Positions 16,117 through 24,273 of a stretch of DNA of 64,000 nucleotides are shown one piece after another. The notes beneath the pieces are model-generated. The model saw nothing but the letters and a program-made list of their open reading frames with translations. It made no database searches and was not told where the DNA came from. How positions within the stretch are numbered: position 1 is the stretch's first letter; every line of letters starts with the position of its first letter. Where the stretch lies: assembly GCF_014649535.1 (NCBI RefSeq), contig NZ_BMTF01000022.1, positions 1 to 64,000 on the forward strand, given 5' to 3'. This DNA is from Streptomyces gelaticus (GTDB taxonomy: Bacteria; Actinomycetota; Actinomycetes; Streptomycetales; Streptomycetaceae). Both the position numbers and the translations under genes were made by a program.

Positions 16117-16581
16117 ATGGGAGGCCCCATGCAGACGATCTGGCTGGGCGGAGCCGAGTGGCTCGCCGTTCTCCGGATAGGCCTCGGCCTGTGGTGGCTG
16201 GAGAGCTGGCGGCACAAGGACAAGAAGGGCTGGTTCGAGCGCGGTACGGGCATCGCCTGGGCCGCGGACGTCGCGGGCAAGCACCGCTGGGCGGCCGTAC
16301 GCACCGGCTTCCGGCGGATCGTCGCCCCGCGCCCCAAGGTCATGGCCTACCTGGTCGTGTACGCCGAACTCGCCCTGGGGCTCGGCCTGGTCACCGGCTT
16401 CCTCACCCCCGTCGCGCTGGTCGCGGGGCTCCTCCTCAACCTTCTCTATCTGGTGCTGATGATCCACGACTGGGCCGAGCAGGGGCAGAACGCGATGATG
16501 GCGCTCATCTCGCTCGTCGCGCTGTTCGCGATGGCCTGGCAGACCTGGTCCCTCGACGAAGCGATCGGACTCTTCCTGTGA
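16117..16581 (+). CDS. DoxX-like integral membrane protein
   Basis: A 154-residue protein with four hydrophobic helices: L-A-V-L-R-I-G-L-G-L-W-W near the N-terminus, then Y-L-V-V-Y-A-E-L-A-L-G-L, V-A-L-V-A-G-L-L-L-N-L-L and a final pair around M-M-A-L-I-S-L-V-A-L-F. This matches the DoxX/DoxD fold, named for a quinol oxidase subunit, but in most bacteria a protein of unknown role. GGAAGG precedes the ATG at 16117. Its TGA overlaps the GTG of the OB-fold gene, so the two are translationally coupled. With the palindrome just upstream it appears part of the CoA-catabolic regulon; a role in substrate entry is speculative. Confidence 0.75.
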   Translation: MGGPMQTIWLGGAEWLAVLRIGLGLWWLESWRHKDKKGWFERGTGIAWAADVAGKHRWAAVRTGFRRIVAPRPKVMAYLVVYAELALGLGLVTGFLTPVALVAGLLLNLLYLVLMIHDWAEQGQNAMMALISLVALFAMAWQTWSLDEAIGLFL

Positions 16582-16997
16582 CCGCGGCCGCCGTACGTTT
16601 CGATCTTCCCGAGCCCGACGCCTTCAGTCGCCCGTACTGGGAGGCAGCCGCCCGGGGGCAGTTGCTGCTGCGCCGCTGCCGCGCCTGCGCACGGGCACAC
16701 CACTACCCGCGCGAGTTCTGCCCGCACTGCTGGAGCGAGGACGTCGGCTGGGAGCCGGCGAGCGGGGACGCCACGCTCTACACCTGGTCCGTCGTCCACC
16801 GCAACGACCTGCCGCCGTTCGGTGCCCGTGTCCCGTACGTCGCCGCCGTGGTCGATCTCGCCGAGGGGCCGCGGATGATGACGGAGATCGTGGGGTGCGA
16901 GGAGTCGCGTCTCGCCATCGGCATGGCGCTGCGGGTGGCCTTCCGGCGGGAGGAGGGGGAGGAGACCATTCCGGTCTTCCGTCCCGGCGACTGCTGA
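16578..16997 (+). CDS. DUF35-family zinc-ribbon/OB-fold protein (thiolase or retro-aldolase partner)
   Basis: A 139-residue protein with an N-terminal rubredoxin-like zinc ribbon, C-R-A-C then P-R-E-F-C-P-H-C, followed by an OB-fold (T-L-Y-T-W-S-V-V-H). In steroid degraders such DUF35 proteins (for example ChsH2) bind CoA substrates and form complexes with thiolase-like proteins (Ltp2) to make retro-aldolases. This one has no thiolase beside it. The thiolase-like gene at 24274-25443 has no OB-fold partner and carries the same operator, so I infer the two may work together. GTG start overlaps the DoxX stop. Confidence 0.85.
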   Translation: MTAAAVRFDLPEPDAFSRPYWEAAARGQLLLRRCRACARAHHYPREFCPHCWSEDVGWEPASGDATLYTWSVVHRNDLPPFGARVPYVAAVVDLAEGPRMMTEIVGCEESRLAIGMALRVAFRREEGEETIPVFRPGDC

Positions 16998-17001
16998 GCG
17001 C

Positions 17002-17037
17002 GTCCCGCCGGACACGAGCCGGGGTCCGGCCCGGGAC
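17002..17037. terminator. Hairpin with 2-base bulge, candidate terminator
   Basis: GTCCCG-CCGGA (17002-17012) pairs with TCCGG-CC-CGGGAC (17025-17037). It lies in the 64 bp between the convergent OB-fold and SHOCT genes. Confidence 0.45.
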
Positions 17038-17061
17038 ATGTGCCGCGCCGGCGGTCCGCGT

Positions 17062-17340
17062 TCACCGGTGCTCCCGCAGCAGCGCAAGCCGTCGTTTGTA
17101 CTCGTCGTCGTCGATCTCCCCGCGGGCGTACCGCTCGGCGAGCAGGTCCTCGGCCCGCTTGCTTCCCCATCCCGGCTCACCGGAGGAGGGGGGCCGTCCG
17201 GACTGGCGGTCTTGGCGGGCACCGGTGAGGTAGCGGACGAGCGCGACGATCCCGGCGATCACCAGCGCCCAGAACAGCACCATGAACGTGGCCATGAAGA
17301 ACCAGCCGCCCCAGCCCCAGCCGCCGTGATACCAGATCAT
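17062..17340 (-). CDS. Small membrane protein with C-terminal SHOCT domain
   Basis: A 92-residue protein. A Trp/Gly-rich N-terminus (W-Y-H-G-G-W-G-W-G-G-W) leads into one transmembrane helix (M-V-L-F-W-A-L-V-I-A-G-I-V-A-L-V), then a charged linker and a SHOCT domain (A-E-D-L-L-A-E-R-Y-A-R-G-E-I). SHOCT domains are short oligomerisation modules at the ends of many bacterial proteins. The ATG at 17340 has GGAAGG upstream; the longer open frame before it is not family-like. The 320 bp between this start and the permease start hold both promoters and a CCGATATCGG palindrome near the permease; I see no gene in it. Confidence 0.85.
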   Translation of the reverse strand: MIWYHGGWGWGGWFFMATFMVLFWALVIAGIVALVRYLTGARQDRQSGRPPSSGEPGWGSKRAEDLLAERYARGEIDDDEYKRRLALLREHR

Positions 17341-17609
17341 GACGATCACCTTCCGGGAGTATGTCCCTCCCCGTTTCCAGCATGCGTCGGGGGTGGCTTC
17401 GATGCGCAGGGGGATCCCGGTGCACCTTTGAGGGCCGAACGGCCCCCGTGTCCTCCTGGCAGTCGGCCCGCACCGTCGACCGCGTCGCCCCCTGCCCTTC
17501 ATGGTCGGTGCAGGCGATGGCCGGCGCATGTTCAAGCATTTCCGGGAACATCGGGCGCATCCGTGGCCCGGGGCGTGGCCGGCGGTCGAGCCGGTTCACG
17601 TATCGTCTC

Positions 17610-17619
17610 CCGATATCGG
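17610..17619. promoter_or_regulatory. CCGATATCGG palindrome upstream of the permease
   Basis: The 10-bp palindrome CCGATATCGG lies 41 bp before the permease start. An identical copy lies 27 bp before the PadR gene (19316-19325), which suggests that PadR controls both itself and the permease. Confidence 0.55.
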
Positions 17620-17660
17620 AGTGCGTAACGTCTGCGGCTGCGCCGCCGAAGGAGTGGGCC

Positions 17661-18935
17661 ATGAGCAAGCCGTCGACCGCCGCCGGGAGGCCGGACGAAC
17701 TGCACCGTCGGCTCGGGGTGTCCGACGCCGTGCTGATCGGACTGGGGTCGATGATCGGCGCGGGGATCTTCGCCGCCCTCGCTCCCGCCGCGCGGTCGGC
17801 CGGATCCGGGCTGTTGATCGGCCTGGCGATCGCCGCCGCGGTCGCGTACTGCAACGCCACCTCTTCCGCCCGGCTCGCGGCCTGCTACCCGGCGTCGGGC
17901 GGCACCTACGTCTACGGCCGTGAACGGCTCGGAGACTTCTGGGGCTACCTGGCCGGGTGGGCCTTCGTGGTCGGCAAGACCGCCTCCTGCGCGGCCATGG
18001 CGCTCACCGTCGGCTCCTACGTGTGGCCGGATCAGGCCCATGCCGTGGCGGTGGCCGCGGTGGTGGCGGTGACCGCGGTGAACTACGCCGGGGTGCACAA
18101 GTCCGCGCTGCTCACCCGCGTCATCGTGGCCGTGGTCCTGGCGGTGCTCGCCGCCGTGGTGGTCGCCACCCTCACCTCCGGTGCTTCGGAGGCGGCCCGG
18201 CTGGACATCGGGTCGGACGCCACCGTCGGCGGGGTGCTCCAGGCGGCGGGCCTGCTGTTCTTCGCGTTCGCCGGGTACGCCCGTATCGCCACGCTCGGCG
18301 AGGAGGTCCGCGATCCGGCCCGCACCATTCCCCGGGCCATCCCGCTCGCCCTCGGTATCACTCTGGTCGTCTACGCCGTCGTCGCGGTTGCCGCCCTGAC
18401 CGTCCTCGGCCCGAAGGGGCTGGCGGAGGCCGCGGCGCCGCTGTCGGAGGCGGTCCGGGCGGCGGGTGCCGGCCGGCTAACCCCGGTCGTGCGCGTCGGC
18501 GCCGCCGTGGCCGCGCTCGGCTCGCTGCTCGCGCTGGTCCTCGGTGTCTCCCGCACCACCCTGGCCATGGCGCGGGACCGCCACCTGCCGCACGCCCTGG
18601 CCGCCGTCCACCCGAGGTTCAAGGTGCCGCACCGGGCCGAGCTGATGGTGGGCGCCACGGTGGCGGTGCTGGCAGCGACGGCGGACGTGCGCGGGGCGAT
18701 CGGTTTCTCGTCCTTCGGGGTGCTCGCCTACTACGCCGTCGCCAATGCCTCCGCCTGGACGCTGGCCGAGGACGAGGGACGGCCCAACCGGCTGATCCCC
18801 GCCGTCGGGCTGGCCGGCTGCCTGGTGCTGGCCTTCGCCCTGCCCCTCTCCTCGGTCGTCTCGGGGGCCGCGGTGCTGGCCTTCGGCGCCGCCGTCCACG
18901 GGGTCCGCCGCGCGGTGACCGCCCGCACCCCGTAA
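17661..18935 (+). CDS. APC-superfamily amino-acid permease
   Basis: A 424-residue inner-membrane transporter with about 12 hydrophobic helices. The APC hallmark of helix 1, G-L-G-S-M-I-G-A-G-I-F, begins near residue 27. Later conserved segments are F-F-A-F-A-G-Y-A-R-I-A-T-L-G-E-E in helix 6 followed by R-D-P-A-R-T-I-P. These place it among proton-coupled amino-acid or amine transporters; substrate cannot be told. AAGGAG precedes the ATG. It converges on the PadR gene across a hairpin, and the shared palindrome suggests regulation by that PadR. Confidence 0.9.
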   Translation: MSKPSTAAGRPDELHRRLGVSDAVLIGLGSMIGAGIFAALAPAARSAGSGLLIGLAIAAAVAYCNATSSARLAACYPASGGTYVYGRERLGDFWGYLAGWAFVVGKTASCAAMALTVGSYVWPDQAHAVAVAAVVAVTAVNYAGVHKSALLTRVIVAVVLAVLAAVVVATLTSGASEAARLDIGSDATVGGVLQAAGLLFFAFAGYARIATLGEEVRDPARTIPRAIPLALGITLVVYAVVAVAALTVLGPKGLAEAAAPLSEAVRAAGAGRLTPVVRVGAAVAALGSLLALVLGVSRTTLAMARDRHLPHALAAVHPRFKVPHRAELMVGATVAVLAATADVRGAIGFSSFGVLAYYAVANASAWTLAEDEGRPNRLIPAVGLAGCLVLAFALPLSSVVSGAAVLAFGAAVHGVRRAVTARTP

Positions 18936-18939
18936 CGCT

Positions 18940-18977
18940 CGACGGTGCCCGGCTGCTGCCGGGGCACCGGACCGTCG
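18940..18977. terminator. Hairpin terminator between permease and padR-type gene
   Basis: Inner stem GGTGCCCGG (18944-18952) with CCGGGGCACC (18959-18968), one bulged base, extended by outer CGAC/GTCG. It is placed for bidirectional termination. Confidence 0.6.
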
Positions 18978-18982
18978 GCGAG

Positions 18983-19288
18983 CTACAGGGCCTCGTCGCC
19001 GAGGACTTCGCGGGCCAGCTCCCTCAGCGCCTTGCGGTCCTCGGCGAGGGCCTGTTTCCCGGCCTCGGTCGCCCGGTAGACGCGCCGGACCCGGCCGTCG
19101 ACCACACGCTGCTCGGAGACCAGCAGCCCGTCCGTCTCCAGGCGGTGCAGCGTCGGGTACAGGGTGCCGGGGCTGATCCGGTAGCCGTGGCGGGCCAGTT
19201 CCCCGGTCATCCACGCGCCGTGGATCTCCTCCTCGGCCGCGTGGTGCAGGATGTGCAGCCGCACTGCGGCTCGCTGGAACTCCCGCAC
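18983..19288 (-). CDS. PadR-family transcriptional regulator
   Basis: A 101-residue winged-helix protein of the short PadR class. It reads L-H-I-L-H-H-A at the start of the DNA-binding domain, H-G-Y-R-I-S-P-G-T-L-Y-P-T-L-H-R-L for the recognition helix and the wing R-R-V-Y-R-A-T-E. PadR repressors respond to small molecules and often control transporters. Its promoter contains CCGATATCGG, shared with the neighbouring permease. Confidence 0.92.
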   Translation of the reverse strand: MREFQRAAVRLHILHHAAEEEIHGAWMTGELARHGYRISPGTLYPTLHRLETDGLLVSEQRVVDGRVRRVYRATEAGKQALAEDRKALRELAREVLGDEAL

Positions 19289-19315
19289 TCTGGCCCACCT
19301 CCGGCAGTGACGAAA

Positions 19316-19325
19316 CCGATATCGG
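19316..19325. promoter_or_regulatory. CCGATATCGG palindrome upstream of the PadR gene
   Basis: Same 10-bp palindrome as at 17610-17619, 27 bp before the PadR start. Candidate autoregulatory operator. Confidence 0.55.
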
Positions 19326-19438
19326 CACCCGATCCTAGCCGGGCATCGGACCTCGCCGTCGACAGCCGGCCGCGCCGGAACCGGTCGTGGGCAGAGCGCC
19401 GGTCCGTACCGGGCGAGCCGGTCGCGGATCGGTGCGGC

Positions 19439-20026
19439 TCAGGACTCGATGGCGCGCAGCTTGCGCCGTTCGCGGAAGTTCGGGTGGCGTACGACCACAC
19501 CGCCCATGCCGCAGGAGCCGGTCAGCCGGAGGAGCGGGGCACCGGGGGTCCGCTCCTCGGTGGTCTTGTCCTTCAGGCCGCCGAGTCCCTGGTCCAGGCT
19601 GTCGGTGTGCGCGGTCCAGCCCTCCGGGATCACGATCTTCACCCCGCCCATCTCGCCGCGCACTTCCAGCGCGATCTCGCGCAGCCGGCACTCGGCGCGG
19701 GTGAAGTCGATCCGGACGCCGCCGATGCCGCCCTGGGCACGCATCACCGGGGGGACCTTCCAGACGCCCGAACGCGTCGCGCCGTGTATGCCGCCCTTGA
19801 GGACCAGCGGCTCACCGGTGGCCACCTCGATGGGGACCAGGTCCTCGGTGAGGGGGGCCAGTTCGGCATAGGTCTTGGCGGAGAGCGCCTGCCCGAGCCG
19901 GGTGTCCAGCTCGTCCATGTCGATACGGCCCTCGGCGGCCGCCTCGCGCAACTGCTCGACCACCGCCTCGCGATCGGCATCCGAAGCGCGCATACGGGCG
20001 GCGGAACGGGCGGGCTCAGCAGTCAT
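19439..20026 (-). CDS. DUF1707 domain protein
   Basis: A 195-residue protein. The N-terminal DUF1707 domain has the family run R-A-S-D-A-D-R-E-A-V, L-R-E-A-A-A-E-G-R-I and E-L-D-T-R-L (residues about 12-60). It is followed by a beta-rich C-terminal part with G-G-V-R-I-D-F, G-G-V-K-I-V-I-P and G-G-V-V-V-R repeats, resembling the cell-wall-active antibiotics response (LiaF-type) fold. No membrane helix is evident. DUF1707 proteins are common in actinobacteria and of unknown function; an envelope-stress link is suggested only by the C-terminal resemblance and the PspAB/HtpX neighbours. Confidence 0.88.
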   Translation of the reverse strand: MTAEPARSAARMRASDADREAVVEQLREAAAEGRIDMDELDTRLGQALSAKTYAELAPLTEDLVPIEVATGEPLVLKGGIHGATRSGVWKVPPVMRAQGGIGGVRIDFTRAECRLREIALEVRGEMGGVKIVIPEGWTAHTDSLDQGLGGLKDKTTEERTPGAPLLRLTGSCGMGGVVVRHPNFRERRKLRAIES

Positions 20027-20105
20027 GGAAGCGATGATACGGGCGGGGGAGTTCAGGGTCCCAGGGGTGGAGCCCCGACGGTGCGCACGAGGGATGCCGC
20101 CGCCG

Positions 20106-20690
20106 TCACAGCCCCGGCGCCCCCCACACCGGGAACCATCGGGCCAGGTCCTTCTCCATTCGCAGGTCGTCCCCGAGTACGGCCCTGATCTGCAGCTCCA
20201 GTTGGTTGTCCCGCCTCTCGCCGCCGCCGGACAGCGGGGCGAAGGGGTAGAACGTGCCGCGCTTGTAGAGGTAGACGATGGCCAGCGGACGGTTCCGCTC
20301 GTCCCGGAAGCCGACCAGTGAGCAGAGCAGGTGCGGGCCGAACCCGCCGTCCTGGAGCAGGGTGTTGACCGCGTGCAGGTCGTTGACCAGGGTGGCGGTG
20401 TCGTCGGCCGGGCGGCGGGAGAGCAGCCAGGTGTAGCCGTACGCGTCCTGGCTGAACTCCACCGGGAGGCCGCCGCGGCCGGTGTCGGCGTCGAGCAGTT
20501 CGCGCACGTCCTGCTGGAGTCGCGCGAAGGCGCCGCCCTCGACGCCCGCGAAACAGACCGAGCCGAGACCGGTCGGCGTGAAGCCCGCGCCCGCCTGGAG
20601 GGTGAGGGCGGCGGAGGGTATGGCGAAGAGCTCGTCGAGGTCGGGACGGACCGGCTTGCTGCGGCCGAGGATGGTGTCGAGAAGACCCAT
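20106..20690 (-). CDS. pspAB: PspA-associated protein PspAB
   Basis: A 194-residue soluble protein beginning M-G-L-L-D-T-I-L-G-R-S-K-P, with T-L-Q-A-G-A-G-F-T-P-T-G in the middle and L-Q-I-R-A-V-L-G-D-D-L near the end. This fits the actinobacterial family encoded beside htpX and associated with the phage-shock protein system. The ATG at 20690 follows AAGGAA; a longer in-frame start at 20759 would overlap the htpX stop but adds low-complexity residues. It follows htpX by 65 bp, probably as an operon for envelope stress. pspA itself is not in the window. Assignment to the family is from memory of its sequence, biochemical role unknown. Confidence 0.8.
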   Translation of the reverse strand: MGLLDTILGRSKPVRPDLDELFAIPSAALTLQAGAGFTPTGLGSVCFAGVEGGAFARLQQDVRELLDADTGRGGLPVEFSQDAYGYTWLLSRRPADDTATLVNDLHAVNTLLQDGGFGPHLLCSLVGFRDERNRPLAIVYLYKRGTFYPFAPLSGGGERRDNQLELQIRAVLGDDLRMEKDLARWFPVWGAPGL

Positions 20691-20755
20691 GGGCGTTCCT
20701 TCGGGCTTTCCTTGCGGACGGGCGGACGTTCCTGTGGGCGTCCCTGCGGCGTTCC

Positions 20756-21697
20756 TCACGGACGGGCGAGTTCGGCGGAGATGCGGGCCAGCTGGTCCAG
20801 GCGCTTTTCGAGGGTCGGGTGGGAGGAGAGCAGCCGGCTCAGGCTCTCCTTGGAGGAGAACGCGGGGACGAAGTAGAAGGCGTTGTACGGCTCCGCCTTG
20901 CGCAGGTCCTCGGTCGGGATGCGGGCCATCTGGCCGGTCACCTTGGTCAGGGCGGAGGCGAGCGCGGAGGGGCGGCCGGTGAGCAGGGCGGCGGCGCGGT
21001 CGGCGGAGAGCTCACGGTAGCGGGAGAGCAGCCGGGTCAGCAGGAAGCTCAGCGCGTACACGACCGCGCTGACCAGCGGGATCAGCATGATCGCGATGCC
21101 CACCGGGTCGTTGGCGCGGCTGTTGCGGGAGAGCCCGCCCCACAGGGCGACCCGGGTGATGATGCCGGCGAGCACGCCGAGGAACGAGGCGATCGTCATG
21201 ACGGCGACGTCGCGGTGCGCGACATGCGACATCTCGTGCGCGAGCACCCCCTCCAGCTCCGAGGGCTCCAGCCTGCGCAGGAGTCCGGTGGTGGCGCAGA
21301 CGAGAGAGGTCTTCTCGCTGCGGCCGGTCGCGAAGGCGTTCGGCACATCGCTCCGGGCGATGGCCACGCGCGGTTTCGGCATATCGGCAAGAGCGCAGAT
21401 CCGGTCGATGGCGCCGTGCAGTTCCGGTGCCTCCTCCGGAGTGACCTCACGGGCTCCCATGCTGAACGCCGCGATGCGGTCGCTGAACCAGAACTGTGCG
21501 ATGAACATGCCGCCCACGAAGATCAGAATGATCGGCCAGGCGCCGCGCAGCACGGCGAGCAGTACGCCGACCAGGACCACGTAGAGCAGGCCGATCAGGA
21601 ACATGGTGCCGACCATGCGTGTGGTCAGTCCGCTGTCCGTGGCGTAACGGGAACGGGAACGCGCGCCGGCGCGGGTGCGGGAACGGGTTCGGCTCAT
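20756..21697 (-). CDS. htpX: Zinc metalloprotease HtpX
   Basis: A 313-residue M48-family membrane protease. An Arg-rich N-terminus is followed by two adjacent membrane helices, the zinc site H-E-M-S-H near residue 152 (HExxH), a second pair of helices and the third ligand in S-R-Y-R-E-L-S-A-D. It degrades damaged membrane proteins in the quality-control pathway. It is the first gene of a probable operon with pspAB and is divergent from the P450 gene; the 214-bp gap between them holds both promoters with no obvious operator. Confidence 0.95.
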   Translation of the reverse strand: MSRTRSRTRAGARSRSRYATDSGLTTRMVGTMFLIGLLYVVLVGVLLAVLRGAWPIILIFVGGMFIAQFWFSDRIAAFSMGAREVTPEEAPELHGAIDRICALADMPKPRVAIARSDVPNAFATGRSEKTSLVCATTGLLRRLEPSELEGVLAHEMSHVAHRDVAVMTIASFLGVLAGIITRVALWGGLSRNSRANDPVGIAIMLIPLVSAVVYALSFLLTRLLSRYRELSADRAAALLTGRPSALASALTKVTGQMARIPTEDLRKAEPYNAFYFVPAFSSKESLSRLLSSHPTLEKRLDQLARISAELARP

Positions 21698-21911
21698 TTT
21701 CGCCTCCAGTCACCCTGATGCTTTCCATCTTGCCCCTTTCACAAGGAACGCGGAGGCAACCGGGTGGCTCGAAATGCCCGCCCGGCCCGGCGGGCGGAAA
21801 ATGGATCTTCCCGAGGAGATTTGGCCGAACAACACCTGGACCCATTAGGTGCCCGAGGCATCTAGTGGGCGGAGATCGGTAGGACTCCCCCATCTCTTTG
21901 CGAGGTCCGCC

Positions 21912-23105
21912 ATGGCAGACGCCGAGACCGTCTCCTTTCCGCAGAACCGCACCTGTCCCTACCACCCCCCGACGGGATATCGCGAGCACCGGGGGCAGCG
22001 GCCCGTGTCTCCCGCCGAGCTCTTCGACGGCCGCACGGTGTGGCTGGTGACCGGGCACGCCGAGGCGCGTTCGCTCCTGGTGGACCAGCGGCTCTCGTCC
22101 GACCGGGAGAACCCCGCGTTCCCGTTCATCGCCGAGCGGCTGGCCGCGAGCAGCCTGCGCCGCGTCGAACTGCTCGGTGTCGACGACCCGGAGCACAACG
22201 CCCAGCGCCGGATGCTGATCCCCAGCTTCACGGTCAAGCGGACGACCGCGCTCCGGCCGCAGATCCACAAAACCGTGGACCGGCTGCTCGACGCGATGGC
22301 CGAGCAGGGCCCGCCGGCCGATCTGGTCGGCGCCTTCGCCCTGCCCGTACCGTCCATGGTCATCTGCGTCCTGCTCGGGGTGCCCTACGAGGACCACGAG
22401 TTCTTCGAGGCGCAGTCGCGCAAGCTGCTCCGCGGTCCGGCGGCCGCGGATGTCGAGGCGGCGCGGGACGAGCTGGACGACTACTTCCGCGTGCTGATCG
22501 AGCAGAAGCGGGCCGCCCCGGGCGAAGGGCTGCTGGACGAGCTCATCGTTAAGCAGCTGGAGACCGGGGGAGTGGACCACGACGAGCTGGTGCGGCTGGC
22601 CCAGATCCTGCTCGTCGCCGGGCACGAGACGACCGCGAACATGATCTCGCTCGGTACGTTCACACTGCTCCAGCATCCCGGTCAGCTGGCCCGGATGCGT
22701 GAGTCCGAGGGCCTGATGGGCTCGGCGGTCGAGGAACTGCTCCGCTTCCTGTCCATCGCCGACGGAATCTCCCGGGTGGCCGTCGAGGACATCGAAGTGG
22801 GCGGGGTGACCATCCGTGCGGGGGACGGCGTCATCCTGACCACGTCGGTGATCAACCGGGACGAGACCGTATATCCGTCACCGGACGAGCTGGACCTCGG
22901 CCGGAATGCGCGCAATCACGTCGCTTTCGGGTTCGGAATTCATCAGTGCCTGGGCCAGAACCTGGCCCGGGCCGAACTGGAGATCGCGCTGCCGGCGCTT
23001 TTCGACCGCTTTCCCGGTCTGCGGCTCGCGATACCCGCCGAAGAAGTCCCGTTCAAACCCGGTGACACCATCCAGGGGCTGCTCGAACTCCCCGTGACCT
23101 GGTGA
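21912..23105 (+). CDS. Cytochrome P450 (bacterial class I)
   Basis: A 397-residue soluble P450. The oxygen-activating I-helix motif A-G-H-E-T-T is at about 236-241, the K-helix E-L-L-R at 275-278 and the heme-binding loop F-G-F-G-I-H-Q-C-L-G with the Cys ligand at 346. The N-terminus (R-T-C-P-Y-H-P-P) resembles CYP105/CYP107 types of Streptomyces. It is followed 43 bp later by a 3Fe-4S ferredoxin gene, its probable electron donor. The ATG at 21912 is preceded by CGAGG; an in-frame upstream extension to 21849 lacks family features. Substrate is unknown. Confidence 0.93.
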   Translation: MADAETVSFPQNRTCPYHPPTGYREHRGQRPVSPAELFDGRTVWLVTGHAEARSLLVDQRLSSDRENPAFPFIAERLAASSLRRVELLGVDDPEHNAQRRMLIPSFTVKRTTALRPQIHKTVDRLLDAMAEQGPPADLVGAFALPVPSMVICVLLGVPYEDHEFFEAQSRKLLRGPAAADVEAARDELDDYFRVLIEQKRAAPGEGLLDELIVKQLETGGVDHDELVRLAQILLVAGHETTANMISLGTFTLLQHPGQLARMRESEGLMGSAVEELLRFLSIADGISRVAVEDIEVGGVTIRAGDGVILTTSVINRDETVYPSPDELDLGRNARNHVAFGFGIHQCLGQNLARAELEIALPALFDRFPGLRLAIPAEEVPFKPGDTIQGLLELPVTW

Positions 23106-23148
23106 TCGGAACATGGTGATCGGAATGCGACCGGAAGGCTCTGCCGGA

Positions 23149-23337
23149 ATGCGGATCGGTATCGACAAGGAGCGGTGCATCGGCGCGGGCCAGTGCGCGC
23201 TCACCGCGCCGAAGGTGTTCATGCAGGACGACGACGGGTTCAGCGAACTGCTGCCCGGCTACGAGGAGGCGCTCGACGGCGCCACGGTGAAGGAGGCCGT
23301 CCGGGTCTGCCCGGTGCAGGCGATCACCGTCGGCTGA
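23149..23337 (+). CDS. 3Fe-4S type ferredoxin, P450 partner
   Basis: A 62-residue acidic ferredoxin with C-I-G-A-G-Q-C-A-L (Cys-x5-Cys, the missing central Cys typical of 3Fe-4S clusters) and the distal V-C-P-V-Q-A-I. It would pass electrons from a reductase to the P450 just upstream. In-frame starts at 23113 and 23125 exist; the family usually starts with M-R-I or similar directly before D-K-E-R-C, so I prefer 23149. A short direct repeat TGGTGATCGGAA spans the P450 stop and this leader. Confidence 0.9.
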   Translation: MRIGIDKERCIGAGQCALTAPKVFMQDDDGFSELLPGYEEALDGATVKEAVRVCPVQAITVG

Positions 23338-23353
23338 CGGGCCGTCCCGGGCC

Positions 23354-23383
23354 GTGCCCGTACGGCGGGTGCCGTGCGGGCAC
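23354..23383. terminator. Hairpin terminator after the P450/ferredoxin pair
   Basis: GTGCCCGTACGGC (23354-23366) pairs with GCCGTGCGGGCAC (23371-23383) with one G-T-type mismatch and a GGGT loop, between convergent genes. Confidence 0.7.
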
Positions 23384-23456
23384 GGGCGGGCGTGGCCGCG
23401 GGCCGGGCGGCTGCGTCGGGGCCGGAGGCCTGCGGCCGGCTCCACGGCCAGAGGAG

Positions 23457-24122
23457 TCACGGCCAGAGGAGTTCCCGCGACCAGGCCGCGTCCTGCCTGC
23501 GGTAGCGCAGCCGTACGTGTCTGCGCGCCGCGTCGCCCTGGAAGAACTCGACCTCCCGCGCCTCGACCACGTACCGGGTCCAGCTCGCGACCTCCGCGTC
23601 CGGTTCGTTCCGCGCCCGTTCCCAGGCGGCGTCGGCGGTGCGGACCAGTTCCTCCCGGGAGCCCAGCACCTCGCTCTGCGAGCCGGTCAGCGCCGAGGCG
23701 AGCGCGCCGGTCGAGCGGGCGTGCAGATCGGCCAGGCTCTCCTCGGGTGCGCACGCGGTCACCGGACCCCGCACCCGCACCTGCCTGCCCTGCGCAGGCC
23801 AGTAGAAGCCGAGCGCCGCGTACGGCCGGGCGGCGAGCTGGCGGCCCTTCGTGCTGGTGCGGTGGGTGGCGAAGTGCCAGCCGCGCTCGTCCGCGTCGTG
23901 CAGCATCAGCGTCCGTACATCGGGGTGCCCCTCGGCGTCCGCGGTGGCCAGCGACATGGTGTGCGGTTCCGCCTGCCCGGCGGCCACCGCCTCGGCGAAC
24001 CAGCGGTGGAAGAGGGCGAGCGGGGCCGGCGGCGCGGCGGCCGGATCGAAGCCGGGAAGCTCCACGTCCCAGACACGCTGGGCGTGGAGCAGGTCCAGGA
24101 AGCTCTGGTGTGCGTCGGTCAT
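23457..24122 (-). CDS. Pyridoxamine 5'-phosphate oxidase-family flavoprotein
   Basis: A 221-residue split-barrel FMN protein. It has the PdxH-like core P-D-V-R-T-L-M-L-H and S-T-K-G-R-Q-L-A-A-R-P, the strand A-L-G-F-Y-W-P, R-Q-V-R-V-R-G and a C-terminal R-L-R-Y-R. Length and C-terminal block resemble PdxH, the enzyme that oxidises pyridoxine/pyridoxamine phosphate to pyridoxal phosphate. However, Streptomyces have several paralogs, so a different role such as in natural product chemistry is possible. The ATG at 24122 follows GGGGG. It is downstream of the thiolase gene on the same strand with a 151-bp gap. Confidence 0.82.
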   Translation of the reverse strand: MTDAHQSFLDLLHAQRVWDVELPGFDPAAAPPAPLALFHRWFAEAVAAGQAEPHTMSLATADAEGHPDVRTLMLHDADERGWHFATHRTSTKGRQLAARPYAALGFYWPAQGRQVRVRGPVTACAPEESLADLHARSTGALASALTGSQSEVLGSREELVRTADAAWERARNEPDAEVASWTRYVVEAREVEFFQGDAARRHVRLRYRRQDAAWSRELLWP

Positions 24123-24273
24123 GCCCCCATTGCAGCGCATGCCCGGCACGGGGCGGGCGAGGCGATCGCTGCAGCGCAGCGGGACACACAGGGCCCCACG
24201 CGCAACGCGGCCGGCTTCAAGGGGCTGGCGGGGGCTCTCACCGTCGTCCCGGCCGGTTCACGGAGCCCGCCCC

